A DNA stretch of 64,000 nt from Margaritifera margaritifera (GCA_029931535.1 JAQPZY010001501.1:2337001-2401000), one strand, 5' to 3'. Counted from the first letter of the stretch, positions 1-12,355 are shown. Notes: generated by a model from the sequence alone, not told the origin. Numbers and translations: made by a program.

Positions 1-51
1 GTTTTAAAGATATGATACTGGGTCAATATATATGACCCTTGACTTGGGAAT

Positions 52-406
52 GGCGGACGATAAGTAAGTTATAAAGGGAAGGGATCTCAATTTAAACCAG
101 AAATGACTAAAATACATCTTTGACTGGATCTATGAATAAATCTATGACTGGGTTTGGACAGTACTTGCTTTTTAGGCAAAACAATGAATGATGCAATCTG
201 AAGCTGGTATTGCATCGTACATGATATGAATTGCATCACATTATTCCTGTAAGACATGGATGATGCAATCATAACTAAGGTTACATCACTCTGCTGAGGA
301 AATTGCCCTATATCAGCTCTACAAATCATATATTCTTGTGCTCTCTTATTTGTCAGTGTTTGATTTTGCAAAGGGACACATTTCTGCTTAGCCAAAGTGG
401 GCAGAG
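52..406 (+). repeat. 5' flank of transposon-like element with repeated TGATGCAAT motifs (unit A)
   Basis: The short motif TGATGCAATC and its reverse form TTGCATCA or TTGCATCG recur several times between about 185 and 295, at irregular spacing. The block lies directly upstream of a decayed transposon-like coding region. Clusters of short direct and inverted motifs near element ends are typical transposase-binding subterminal repeats, for example in hAT and CACTA elements. I did not identify a matching terminal inverted repeat at the other end. The same block is at about 33598-33950. Confidence 0.5.
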
Positions 407-2090
407 ATGCCTCGTACTTGTGTGAACAATGCAGATAACTTCTGCTATGATTGTGGTGAAGTGACTTTTGCATCACAAAAGCGCAGTATAACCACTATGG
501 CTAAGAAAGTCTATCACCTTTATTTTGGCTGCAAAATTAGAGATCAGGACAAGATGTGGGCCCAACACATATGCTGCAACACTTGTGCAACAAATCTTTG
601 ACAGTGGTTGAACAGGCAAAGGAAATATATGCCTTTTGCAGTGCCAACGATTTGGAGGGAGCCAACAGATCATATCAGCAATTGTTACTTCTGCATGGTG
701 CCTCCAGTTGGGAAAGGTGTGTCAAAGAAGAAAACGTGGACTGTGCATTATCATAACATTCCATCAGCTATACGCCCAGTACCCCACGGAGAAGGACTGC
801 CGGTTCCTGATGCACCATAATCATTCTCACTTGAGTCAGACGAGGAAGAGGAAGAGGATCAAATGTCTAGTCCTGAACCATCAATGTCACATGACCCATA
901 TTTTCTCCCATCCTCCTCCTCTGAACCACACCTCATAACACAAGTTGAACTGATTGACCTTGTCAAGGATTTGGTACTACCCAAGAGTAAGGCAGAGCTG
1001 TTGGGGTCCAGACTACAGCAGTGGAATCTCCTGGCAGGTGATGTTAGGGCTTCCATGTTCCGTGACCGTCAAAAGGATCTTGTCCGATTCTTCTTCATGG
1101 AAGATGATCTTGTAGCCTGCAAAAACATCGATGGTGTGATGCAGCCCTCAACATCGTTCATGATCCAGATGAGTGGAGACTGTTCATTGATTCATCGAAG
1201 ACGAGTCTTAAAGCTGTTTTGCTGCATAATGGCAGTGGTTTGCCATCAGTTCCAGTTGGTCATGCAGTCCATATGAAGGAAACCTATGAAAACATGAAAC
1301 AACTTTTGAGGTGCATAAACTATGACCAACATCAGTGGCAGCTTTGTGGCGATTTCAAGGTTCTTGCTCTCTTGCTTGGTCTGCAGACTGGATACACAAA
1401 GTACTGCTGTTTTCTCTGCGAATGGGATAGTCGTGCGAGAGATTCCCACTACATCTAGAGAGATTGGCAACGCCGACAGTCATTGTAGCCTGGGATGAAA
1501 AGTGTTCAGCATCCACCACTTATTTAATCAAGAAAGATTTTGTTACCACCCTTGCACAACAAGCTGGGTTTGTTGAAGAACTTTGTCAAGGCTATGGACA
1601 AAACACAAGCAGCTTGCAAGTGCCTCCGTGGAAAATTTCCAAGGTTAAGTGAAGCTAAGATAAAGGAAGGTGTCTTTGTTGGTCCTCAGATTCGTGAACT
1701 TCTTCGAGATGATGCATTTCACCGTGCACTGCGTGGCAAGGAAAAGACTGCATGGAAAGCCTTCCAGTTAGTGGCAACAAATTTTCTCGGAAACAACAAG
1801 GCAGACAACTACAGGGAGTTGGTGGAAAACCTCCTCAAGGCATGCAAAAGCCTTGGTTGCAACATGTCACTAAAGATACATTTTTTGCACTCTCATCTAG
1901 ATTTTTTTCCAACGAACTGCAGAGCAGTGAGCGACAAGCATGGCGAGCGATTTCACCAGGACATTGCAACAATGGAGAAACGCTATCAGGGCAAATGGAG
2001 CCTATCAATGCTTGCAGACTATTGCTGGACAGTGACAGGAGATGCTCCATTTAATGAATACAAGTGACAAGCCAAGAAGCGCTGAGTAGA
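407..2090 (+). pseudogene. Decayed transposon-like gene (unit A copy)
   Basis: An ATG opens a cysteine-rich N-terminus (MPRTCVNNADNFCYDCGEV), with further Cys/His pairs (HICCNTCATN) that look like a zinc-binding module. Similarity to the unit B copy continues to about 2070 across several frames. The reading frame is broken: TGA at about 599-601, TAA at about 818, and at least two frameshifts (near 1140 and near 1500). Later segments retain LLGLQTGYTKYCCFLCEWDS and KIKEGVFVGPQIRELL. I recall near-identical uncharacterised proteins scattered through arthropod and other animal genomes, consistent with a mobile element family, but I cannot name the superfamily. The copy is almost certainly inactive. 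Confidence 0.7.
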
Positions 2091-2100
2091 CACTGAATAA

Positions 2101-3105
2101 GGACTAAACTATGTACTTATATATACATAATAGTTTTTTTGACTTTTGTTTCAATATAGTTTTTATTTATATAACCCTTTTGCTGTTTTTAAAGTGTTAC
2201 ATAAACAGGACAGGTGAAATATTATCATGTAAAGCAACCAGAAACATATGAAAAAACCTAGGTTTACAATTTATGATTAAAAGTCTACTATGTACACAAT
2301 ATACATAGACGTAAAATGTAAAAACTTAAATATCTTGGAAACAGTATCCAATCAGTTGTTTTAATTGTCAAATTTTTATTCAGCACATCAAAATCCCTAA
2401 TAAATAGCACATTTTATCTCTGAAGCAGACGACTTCTAAACAATTGTCGATCAGTAAGTAAACTGACTGAATGACAATGGCGTAATTTTACCCAATTCAA
2501 TCACAACATGCATCGAGTATATAGGGCTTGATTGCAAAGGTAACGTCATAGGGACATGTTTATATTGAAATGGTTTTACAGCTCTACACATTGATGATCA
2601 AACAAACAATAAATGAACAGCTCTGACGCAGTTTACCTATTCGTACATTGTAGCAACACCCACGTAACCGTGAATAACCAATGGATAGGTAAGAATGAAA
2701 ACGTATTTACCAACCCAAGGAAGTGGGAGTGCACATCCACGTTGATGTAGGAGCAAGACTATTATTTGGAATGCGTTTGAAATTGCATGAAGGATAGTTG
2801 TTACTGTGTTTTCCATCCATGAAATCAATCCAGATTACATATTGTTCTCTTCATTCACGTATACAATTGATAAAAAGAAGTTGAGGCAGGAATTCCGCAG
2901 GATGCCATGTTACACCTGCTTCGACTGTAGAGAATATTACAAATAGACTAAGCAATGCCATTTTTTCAAGAACATTAGGACATTAGAAACACAATTTAAA
3001 TTTCATGTATTCTAACATCAGTGGCAAAGATAAAGGTACACATCACATTTCATGAACACTCATGCAACGGTATATCAGAAAATGTGCTACAAGTAAATGC
3101 AATAC

Positions 3106-3172
<67 letters not shown>

Positions 3173-4226
3173 AAATGAACAGACTCATTAAAGAAAGTTA
3201 CTGGATTAATAGGTTAGATACTTTCTATCCCAATGTCCTTAATACTAAGGCATTATATTAAATTGTATAAAATTTATAGTGGAGGAATTGATATGTCGTA
3301 TACATGTGTATGTTTATATGTATGTGTGTGTGTATGTATGTATATATATATATATAATCAGTAATATATCCATACTATTATTCCCTCTAACGCTTTGGCA
3401 TCATCATTGCGGATGCTCTTCAGGTCAGTACAATATATGTAAACTTCGTCATCGTTGATAGGGAGATACATAAACAACATCTTTACTGACTGTACAATAC
3501 ATATACGCGATATGCATTTGCATGACTAATATAACGATGAAACATGTATTGGAGTCCAAAAACAAACACAATTAAACAAGCAAATTGGAGAGCAAATCCA
3601 GTCACAAAACAATTACTTGTTGTAGACGCAGGAGACATATTGCAATCTACAAAATGGCTACTTCAGTGTTTTTCAATTATAAACGTAAAATAAGGGAATA
3701 ATATTTAACTTTCATATATGTTATGGATGGGAAAACACAGTGACAACTATGTCTCATGCTGTCTAGTTCGAGTAGTCTCTTGGTACTTTAGGAAAGAACT
3801 AATATTATTTTTTTCTCTATTTAAAAAAACACGTTGAATATATAATGCATCTACCTGAAGAGCATTCATGACGATGACGTGAAAGCGTTAGAAAGAATAA
3901 GATATAGATATATTACATGAATGATGATTTAAAAGGTTTAAATGTGTGAGTTTTTTAAAAAACAAAACAGGTGTTGTATATAGATCTAAACAAGTGGTTT
4001 ATAGCTCACCCTTTCAATGATGACATAACTGACATACCAATGGCGTCAAACTATTTATTTACAAATGCACTTACCCGAAGAGCATCCATGAGGATAATGC
4101 GAAAGAGCTTGAAGAAAAATAGTATGAATATATTATTCTTTTCATGTTGAATTAAAAAAAATGACTATGTATTAGATTAGCAATCACATGAACACACACA
4201 CACACACACATATATATGTATTTATA

Positions 4227-4305
<79 letters not shown>

Positions 4306-5047
4306 CATCAAATCATGATCATCTGCGGGTGCCAAACTGCAAAAAAAACTAATTTTTTGCACTGAATCTGAATAACTCTTTGACTACATTGTCATTCTCT
4401 GTATAACTTTTCTGCACGATAGGATGTACGACAGAAAGTAGTTTGTCAAATACAAAACTTTGATAACGATAGATCCTGAGGACAAATTGGATAAGTGGCA
4501 AGAGTTACTTGTTGATGTCTATGAAGGAACCAATATCTTATATGATTGATGATTGTGGCAATATTGACGATGTTAAATAGCAACTAACCTAACGAAATTA
4601 ACATTTAGTGGTAGATATTGTAGATACAATAAAATAGATCAAAAGAAAAACTGTTAATGAGACTTTAATTTCTTTTTCAATACAATGTGCTTGTACCATC
4701 TAAAATCTCTTTAATCATGAAATTCAATACAAAGTAGTTTTCTGTCATTATTTACGATGTGTAAAAAATAATTAGTGATGTGTTTTGCACGTGCTAACGC
4801 TCTGAGTCTGAGGTCAACCGCTGTGCTGTTTGTTAACTGTCTTCTTATTCTGAGTGGTCTAGTAATTATAAATTTTTCTTTGTTTTGTTTTATATATATA
4901 TTTCCAGATAGCTGAGGGATTTAAAAAACGCAGTAAATGAGTGGTCAGGAAATGCTGTTGTATCAATTACACGTGATGTTAATACCAAAATTAAGAAAGA
5001 GGCCAGGAAGACCCCGGGAAAAACTACACAACCTAAGGGAAGCTACT
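2101..5047. repeat. Non-coding repeat block downstream of transposon (unit A)
   Basis: No gene seen. About 2480-4170 resembles 15810-16860 of the same unit (shared phrases AATAACCAATGGATAGGTAAG and GGAGCAAGACTATTATTTGG), so it is one arm of an older internal duplication. TA tracts lie at about 3110-3170 and 4230-4301. About 4330-4990 resembles about 8950-9660 (shared GGATAAGTGGCAA), a second older internal repeat pair. The unit B counterpart is 35628-38265. Confidence 0.6.
3357..3918. repeat. Foldback-type repeat with about 65-base inverted arms
   Basis: The left arm, about 3357-3425 (ending GGATGCTCTTCAGGTCAGTAC), is a diverged reverse complement of the right arm, about 3852-3918 (CTACCTGAAGAGCATTCATG and onward through AAAGCGTTAGAAAG). 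A third, direct copy of the arm sits at about 4072-4135. Related arms occur at 16527-16600, 16763-16840, 37126-37190, 37354-37430, 55665-55735 (inverted), 56193-56260 and 56435-56505. Together they look like a small foldback or terminal-inverted-repeat element with solo arms. Confidence 0.5.
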
Positions 5048-5055
5048 GGCAAGCT

Positions 5056-5327
5056 CAGGGCCGGTTTAACCGCTAGGCAAACTACGCGGTCGCCTGGGAC
5101 GACAACATTTGTGTGTGTGTGGGGGGGGGGGCAAAAAACTGAATGAATAAAAAGAGAGAGAAAGAGAGAGAAATAGCGTAAAAAGATAATAAGCGTCTAA
5201 AAATAAAAAGAGAGAAACAGAAGGAAAGATTGATTAAAATGTACAACATTCATTTTCGTGGTGGGGGGGGGGGGGGCGCAAGGCTGAAGATTAGCCTAGG
5301 GCGCCAAATACCCCTGCGCCGGCCCTG
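5056..5327. mobile_element. hAT-type non-autonomous element (unit A)
   Basis: The ends are inverted: it starts CAGGGCCGG and ends CCGGCCCTG. Subterminal TAACCGCTAGGC and GCCTAGGGCGCC arms also pair. The flanks form an 8-base target-site duplication with one mismatch: GGCAAGCT at 5048-5055 and GACAAGCT at 5328-5335. An 8-base duplication and a CAG..CTG end are hallmarks of the hAT superfamily. The interior is a G homopolymer followed by purine-rich sequence, with no transposase. Sister copies are at 39277-39533 and 42710-42951. Confidence 0.8.
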
Positions 5328-5335
5328 GACAAGCT

Positions 5336-5425
5336 TTCTCACATACCCACATTGGTCGAGCCAAGACTCAAACCCACGCAGACAGAGGTGAAATGAGAGT
5401 GATCTGCAAAGTAGACCGTTCAAAT
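5336..5425 (-). repeat. tRNA-derived SINE-like fragment (unit A)
   Basis: On the minus strand the sequence GGGTTTGAGTCTTGG (reverse of about 5361-5375) resembles a tRNA B box (GGTTCRANYCC). An A-box-like stretch lies upstream in the longer unit B copies (around 39625-39645 on the minus strand). Copies exist at about 39542-39650 and 42960-43065. No poly(A) tail or target duplication was recognised, so this is a tentative SINE call. Confidence 0.35.
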
Positions 5426-5627
5426 GAACTTCCAAAATATAGTAAAATAGGCAACTTGAAGATTTACTTGATATTGAAATATCTAACTTTTTCAGAAAGA
5501 TTCACATGACTTAATCCATTTACGTTAGCTTATACATCTGAACATGGGACTATTTATTTTTTAAAGTAGTGTCAAATTGTTGGCACGAAATGCACTCACG
5601 CGCAAAACAAGGTGAGGAGAATAGTTA

Positions 5628-5812
5628 CCTATGTATGTACTCACATAGAAGTCGGGTCCAGTTACAAACTGCATAGACCCAAACACGCCGTTTCTTAATG
5701 GGATGACAGATCTGGTCTATGCCGTTTGATAGGGTTAATCAGCATTATGCAATAGCAGATCAGAGTCTATGTTGTTTGTAGTTGGACCCGGCCCATACTC
5801 GAGTATATTGGG
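5628..5812. mobile_element. TA-flanked palindromic MITE (unit A, first site, degenerate)
   Basis: The left end CCTATGTATGTACTC and right end ACTCGAGTATATTGGG are diverged inverted ends of the CCGTATATACTCG family, each flanked by TA. Inside are inverted segments around ACTGCATAGACCC and GGTCTATGCCGTTTG. The right end is better preserved in the unit B sisters (ATATACGG then TA). It is the most degraded of the seven family members here. Confidence 0.55.
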
Positions 5813-6655
5813 TATGTTGCAAAGGGCACTCGGCGTCAACGAAACCACTACAATTTGCTAAGAACGTAATAATAAAGTGTGAAGTATTTGTTATCTTCAA
5901 TCTTGGGACGTACAGGGACAGATTTGTTCGAATATGACAACGTAGCATTTAGCTACAACTCCATAGTTTTTGTCAGCGATTACTTGGAATTTCGAACATA
6001 CGATTGAATAGAGTCCGATGTATCTGCCCAAACGATATAAGGCAGATATAAGAAATGTTATTTAGCGTCGGATATACGACAAATAACATTAGCTCTGAAG
6101 AACTACTGCCGCGACCAACAGTCACACAGATAAAACAAGCGGAGTATTGTATGCACAAAGATACACACATCGCACACATAAAGCATATAATTGCTATAAT
6201 CCGTTTCGCGTCACCCTAACCGGTTAGGCAACAGTCTCAGACCAGAAAAGAACAGAACGTAACTTTTATCAATGAAAGTAAATCTCAGGACACCACAGTT
6301 GCCACAATGTTATCAAGTGACATCACAAAACCGATGGTGAAACGCATGACATCACAAACCTATGGTGAAACGCATGACATCACTGGTCAACGTTTACTTT
6401 CAGAGCAGGAGTATACCAAATTTGGAGAAAATGAGAAAACATTTCGATGAATGAAAATAACATTTGTTAGAACAGAATATATGATGATATAAAAGAGTGA
6501 AGGATACGATAACTGTCCTGGAGCGTACCAAAGTTACACAAGAAAAGACAAAATATATGATAATGAAGTATGAGTAAAGAATTCAACAACTAGCATGCAA
6601 TTTTTCATATCGTATTCATTATTAGAGTAATAAATTTGGCAAGAATTTCGAGAAT
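5813..6655. other. Repeat sequence without a recognised gene (unit A)
   Basis: No gene seen. About 5580-6000, which includes the preceding MITE, resembles 13860-14220, so the MITE sits in a larger old repeat. A short tandem phrase (GGTGAAACGCATGACATCAC) occurs twice near 6330-6385. Counterparts are 40039-40850 and 45389-45845; the first of these has only one copy of the phrase. Confidence 0.45.
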
Positions 6656-6659
6656 TTTG

Positions 6660-7800
6660 CAATTATTGGTGGCAAAGAAGTTTTGTTATTTTGCAATACA
6701 GGGTTTGTGGTAATATTTTTTTGTGAAATTTAGACAGATGGATAAATTAAGAAATTCGTCCCCGATCTCATTTTTAGCACAATGATTACATAGTATTTCC
6801 TCAAAATGTACATTGTCATAAAAGACCGGTTTCAACAATGTTCTATGATTAGAGGTCATAAATTTTATCAAAGGTAAATACAGATTCCTAGGCAACTGTA
6901 ATAAGTAGTTGTCCATGTCCAAATCTTGTTGTTAGCAATGGTGTCATTTTCCCGTATATAATAGAATTAACGAAGATTGCCACTACTGGATATGAAGATA
7001 TTTTAGAGTTTATATTATCATTCGTTTTGTTCCTTTAAGCTTATCAATAAATTCATGATATTGGAGATCTGGTCCCGCAACAGTTATCAAAGTATTCCTT
7101 AAGCTATTCATCTATTTATAAGTATTGCATTGGCATTGTTCTTGTAAAAAAAGTATTTGATAAAGAAATTTGGATAGTTTAGCCCATTTGCTATTGATGA
7201 TAGAGATCACAGACCCTATTATGTGGGATCTGATACTTATTTTGATAGGTTTCTTTCCTGATTCTGAATAAAACATGTAAATGTCAGGCTTGTCCTCATT
7301 TTAAAAATGTTTCTTAAAAAGTCGTTATGGAAATTGTCAATAATTGTGATAGTTTCTAATCCCCAAACTTCACACCTCTAAAGTAAAATGGGTAGTATAC
7401 TATGATCGAAAAGATGTAATTGCAACTCTCTAGAAAGATTTCAATATTGAATATTCCGATAATGTAGATGCAAGGCATTTCTAGTTTGGTCAACATTGTA
7501 TTTCATTGATTAACGAACCTTACATTTTTAGGGAAAAATAACGCCTAAATATTTAAATTGAACGCAAATGTCTATTAGATTTCAACCAATTGTGAACCTA
7601 TATTTATGATTTTTTTTTGTGTACAATAAAATCAATATATTTGTCCTTGTGAAATTGATATTCAGTTTGCATAGCTTTGAACATTCGTAAAAGATATTTA
7701 AATTATACTGGAAAGAATTTTCATCAGTACCGAACACTAGTGTCATCACCGTAAAGCAGTATAAAATTTGAAGAAAAAAAGACACTTAGTGGTCAGAAAA
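6660..7800 (-). mobile_element. LINE fragment, reverse transcriptase C-terminal half (unit A)
   Basis: On the minus strand the region reads, across frameshifts, through the end of a non-LTR retrotransposon reverse transcriptase. There is a catalytic-box remnant LLYGDDT (complement of about 7739-7760), then FGTDENSF and KLNINF, then FKYLGVIF, then a PILLY..EVWG-like stretch near 7340-7400. The C-terminal tail at 6686-6922 contains LPRNLYLPL and a Cys/His cluster (LCNHC, then DEFLN). These are the usual post-catalytic landmarks of LINE reverse transcriptases. Stops and frame changes make it inactive. No endonuclease domain was found upstream. Confidence 0.65.
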
Positions 7801-8305
7801 TTGTAAACGTGCACATGTGCACTGATAATGGTCAATCTTGTCGCGAGTTTTTGGTTCACTTGAGAGTATATTAACTTATTCTGAAGTGCAAGTAATGAGC
7901 GGACACGTCAAATAAAAGTAGGCGTATCGAATTGCAAAACAGCTGAACCATACAAATCAAGACATTCACATTAGACATTTTTAACATTCTCGCGTGCTAA
8001 TATGTGGATGACAGCATTGTAGCAAAATACATGGTGAGCGCAAGCATTATTAGTACAAGTAGCGTCCGTTATTAGGACAATATTTAGCCATTATTCTTAG
8101 TAGTACAAAGCTGTGATTAATAACACCTTACTCTCAGCTAATAACATATCGTTGTCCACTGTAACCCTGTGGGCTTTCAAACTAATTCAGATTTAACATA
8201 ACACTTGAAGGATCATCTGAAGTGATAGAATGTGGTAATCAAGACAAAGAACAGGAAGACTTACATTTGCAAGACGATACGGTTACTTAATCAATTATGC
8301 AATTT

Positions 8306-8354
<49 letters not shown>

Positions 8355-10383
8355 AGGGAGGGAGGGAGGGAGGGTGGAGTCATCGACATTGCATGCAGTA
8401 GAACTTCACTCCTTACGCTTGATTTTCCCAGGTTGAGCTTTAAAGGTGTTATGATAATGAATACACAAATTGGAGAAAGCGATACTAAGATGCTTTTGCA
8501 CTTACCAATAAAAAAAATCTTAGTGACAATAGATGGCTGCATACTATGGTTTTATCCCTAGTTTTTCAATTTAGGCAACAGTTTTCTTTTGGTGCATAAG
8601 AAAACCACACAAAAATTGGTAATGTCAGTACAAAACAACTTCACACTGATAAGTATGACATCTGACATGATTTGAAAAAGTACACATGATAACATATTGC
8701 ATGGTAGTGGTCTTAGATTAGTTAAAGTTAAGCAAGGTGTTCACTTTCAAATCAACAGAAAAGAAAATGTTGATGAGCACAAAATGTATATTTGTTTTGT
8801 GTTTGATACTCAAGTAAACATTCAAAGCAATCAATTAAAGTCAATTATGTTTTAGCTATGTATCAACGTATTTGAAAGAGCCTTACAACATGATATTATG
8901 CGAAGTGACTAATGTTCGAAAGACTATTTTCGCAATAAAAATGAAAGTGGCCGAATACAGTAACCTTTTTCACTACTTTGTCATTCCCTGATCAACTTTT
9001 CTGGTCAACAAGACTTACAACGGAACGTGGTCTCTCAAAGATGAAAATGTGATAATGATATCCTGAAGATAAACTGGATAAGTGGCAATCTGGACTATGT
9101 AAAAAGAAGAAACTAACCTAACCAAAGCAAAGAAACTAACCTAACCAAACTTATTTTAGTGGTAGACATTTCGAAATATAATTATGGGCGATCGCATAAA
9201 AGTGCAACTCTGTAATCAAAGACTTCATAAAAAAATATAGGTATTTATGGATCTCCCACATCATAGAGAAAAGAAGCAATGGCGACTGTGTTTGAAGAAA
9301 ACCATGTTATTTATAGACAAAGTTAAAGCAGACATGTCAGATAACTAGAAACAGATCAAAAGAAAATTGCGAATTAGCCTTGAATTTCTTTATCAACATA
9401 ATGTATTTATACCAGATCGACCCCTGACAACTGCTAAAATCATACAATGTAGCTTTTTACCCTTAAGTATGATGTTTCTATTTTTCTTAATTAAGTTAAA
9501 ATCAGTTCTTTCCACAGGCTGATGCTGTGCATTCGCGCTGAGAAGCTATTCCATTTGTTAATTGTGTTCATAGTCTGAGTGTTATAGCGATTATTGTTGG
9601 TTTTTAAAAAAATTACCAAGTAGTGCTGGTCTGGTGATTTTCAATTTTGATTTGTTATCTTCTCGTATACACATACATGATTTTAAACGCAAACAAATAT
9701 GTGCGGTCCAGAAATATTGTCATATCCATCTAGTAGATGGTAATATGCAAAACAAAGAGCGGACAAATGTCTTAATTGTAATTGGATGTTCTCGTCTCAG
9801 AAGGAGTGTTGTTCTGGAGGAATATTGTATCCCTGTACGAGATTTGAAAATGTCCCAAAAATGATCTTTTCTTTCTCAGATATATGAAATAATATACTAG
9901 GGTCTTGCTGATATATGCTCTCAATATATATATATACTGATGTAGGTTCGCTGTGTAACTAGGCAGGTATAAGTTGTACGTTGGTATAGGTAGAGATAGC
10001 GATGTATCCACAATAATCAGGAAAAAGCATTAGAGTTACTAATTTTTAGACGGCACACACGTCTCATGCACACAAATGAACAAACAAACAGATTGAACTG
10101 TTCAAACGACATCCAAAACAATATCATTTTAAAGACTTCATTGGGCAATAAGCAATAACTCCCCTTAATGCTTTGCAGTAATAAGGATGATATATAAATA
10201 ACCAGACTTTCTTGCCAAGCAATCACATTTGTAAACAGTTTTACCTCATTTCAGCATTTATGCTTGATTATTCTTTCTATAGTATTTGCAGTGATTTTGT
10301 GCTGTATATTATGGAATTAGTAAATATAGGAGACACATATATCAGATAAACCTAACAGAAAATATGGAAATAAATGTTTCACA

Positions 10384-10451
<68 letters not shown>

Positions 10452-11370
10452 TTTAAAGTACATCAGTGCAATACTGGTTATATACTACCTTGATACATAC
10501 ATACATACAAACATACATACATACATACATACATACATACATACATACATACATACATACATACATACATACATACATACATACATACATACATACATAC
10601 ATAACTCAATGGCATTATCAAATTTAATTATATAATTCATATATACATGGTTTCTTGACTTGAATTAAACAAATAATTTTCATGTATCAAAAAAGTATAA
10701 AAAAAATATGTTTTAAGTAAAAGTCATACATGTTCCAGACGGGTTTAGAAACCGGCCTTATATACAGGTAAATCAAGTTAAGAGGGATGAAAAGAAAACT
10801 ATCCCTATCCCATGTGATTTGAGATGTTAATTTCCTGGGCAATACATGATAAATCTGTTACGATGATTTACTTACAGATACCTGGGTTGCTATCAAGGGT
10901 CATAATTACTGTGCCGTTTTGATTCGGAAAATTACCAGTGTTTGTAATTGTTGCAAGCCGTGTCCTTCTAATCTGGACACGAGAGCGAATAATGAAAAGG
11001 TGGGGGTAAGTGGGGGGGGGGGGGGGGAGTGCATGAATAGAAGTTACAGCTTATCTCTAGAATTTACATTAGCAGTACCTCTCCTTTTTGGGGGCAATTC
11101 ATTGACAGTGTATTGCATACTAAGTCGAATTTCTCCATCATTTATTCATCCACTAGTATTCGGAAAATGGCAAGGGATCTTTTGTAATGAATGCGTTGTC
11201 ATTTAATACACTAACTTGTATAATTTTCTTAACCTTTGTGATTGAAAGTTTAGTCCTACATTATATCAAAGAAAAATAATTTCCCTTTATGTTGCGAAGA
11301 ACGCGAATGGTTGGGTCTTTTTTTCTTAGCGTACATTTAATACATGATGAATATTGATAACAGTAATTAA
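7801..11370. other. Repeat-rich non-coding stretch (unit A)
   Basis: No intact gene seen. It contains a GA then GGGA tract at about 8308-8375 and a repeat at about 8950-9660 related to 4330-4990. A TA tract lies at about 10385-10448 and a CATA tetranucleotide tract at about 10494-10603. A short open frame at 10919-11206 is conserved in unit B (to 50597) but interrupted by a variable G tract, and I do not recognise it. The counterpart is 46841-50750. Confidence 0.5.
9279..9465 (+). pseudogene. Broken small ORF (unit A version of 48279-48464)
   Basis: This aligns with the 61-codon open frame at 48279-48464 in unit B. It has an extra T near 9310 that shifts the frame and an in-frame TAG near 9342. 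Either it was never coding, or it decayed after duplication. Product not recognised. Confidence 0.25.
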
Positions 11371-11940
11371 ATATTGTAAAGAGTGGCATTTAACAGTCAA
11401 CATAGATAAGTGCAATATTATGATCTTCAAAAAGGGAAAACTTTAAAACTAAATTTCTTTTCAAGGAACGAAGAAGTCAAGGTTGCTAATGACTACACTT
11501 ACATTGGCGGTAATATAAATTCCAATGGAAACTTTATGAATACAAAGGAGAAAATATCACAGAGGTGACTTAAGGGTCTCTTGTAGCCGACCAATCAAAT
11601 TCAATCATCATTAAGGGTTTCTTGTAGCCAAACAATCAAATTCAACCATAATTAATAAGGTATTTGATATTCTTGTCAAGTCATTTATACTACATGTATA
11701 TAACTGTTTAATGACATTGATCCACAAATAATGAAATACTGGAATTATTTAGAGAAAGTCCCATCAAACCGGAAAGTTTTAAGGGCTGCCCTTTCGTTTA
11801 GTAATGACTTAGGAACAAACTGTAAAACCTCCTGGATTCTCAATGCCAAACTTGATACGGATACATTCGACATAGATTCCACCTTGGTTTCCTCAAATAG
11901 ACTCTTACTCAAGCATATAACAAAAAAATATTCGAATTAA
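11350..11940 (+). mobile_element. Plus-strand LINE reverse transcriptase fragment (unit A)
   Basis: The plus strand from about 11373 reads EWHLTVNIDKCNIMIFKKGK, the segment that follows the catalytic box in LINE reverse transcriptases (usual form ..W.L.VN..KTKVM.F.KG). ANDYTYIGGNINSNGNF follows, the usual ..YLG..+...G.F motif. A later open piece, 11731-11940, starts MKYWNYLEKVPSNRKVL, typical of the post-reverse-transcriptase tail. A 41-base tandem duplication splits the two pieces. The N-terminal half is absent. Confidence 0.6.
11570..11655. repeat. 41-base tandem repeat, about 2 copies (unit A)
   Basis: The unit begins TTAAGGGTCTCTTGTAGCCG and ends with ATTCAATCATCA. Two adjacent copies differ at a few positions. 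Unit B has about three copies at 50959-51082. Confidence 0.8.
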
Positions 11941-12000
11941 TTTATATAAAAACTTGTATAATTAGCTCGAAATTACGAAAAATGGCGACAAGAGAAATTA

Positions 12001-12061
<61 letters not shown>

Positions 12062-12140
12062 GGTCCCGTACATTAACTGCGTTACCGACAGGAAATATAA
12101 ACCGGCAGGTAATACAAAAACTGTACAACAAAAAAGATTA

Positions 12141-12355
12141 CCGTATATACTCGCGTATAATCAAATACCAACTGCAAACTGCATAGACCCAGATCTGCCG
12201 TCACATAATGCGAAGGCAGATCTGGGTCTATACAGTATGTAAGAAATAAGCAGTAGAAAAAACAACATAGAACCTGATCTGCCGACGCATAATGCGACGG
12301 CAGTTTGGGTCTATGTTGTTTGCATTTGAACAGAATTATACGCGAGTACATACGG
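12141..12355. mobile_element. TA-flanked palindromic MITE, best-preserved copy (unit A)
   Basis: The left end CCGTATATACTCGCGTATAA and right end TTATACGCGAGTACATACGG are inverted, and both sides carry TA (12139-12140 and 12356-12357), as expected for a TA target duplication. Nested inside is a near-perfect hairpin: ATAGACCCAGATCTGCC pairs with GGCAGATCTGGGTCTAT around a 15-base loop. A second arm pair around GATCTGCCG / CGGCAG follows. There is no coding capacity in 215 bases. TA duplication points to a Tc1/mariner/pogo-type or similar transposase acting in trans. Confidence 0.75.

Noticed and set aside
407..2090. Transposon remnant as a host zinc-finger gene
   Set aside because: Several stops and frameshifts in both copies and placement at a duplication edge argue for a dead mobile element.
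2637..2828. Minus-strand 63-codon ORF shared with 15925-16149 and 55089-55343
   Set aside because: It belongs to a repeated segment; copies are frameshifted relative to one another and no known motif is seen.
10494..10603. CATA tract as a CRISPR-like or spaced repeat array
   Set aside because: Uninterrupted tetranucleotide repeat without spacers, in a eukaryotic genome.
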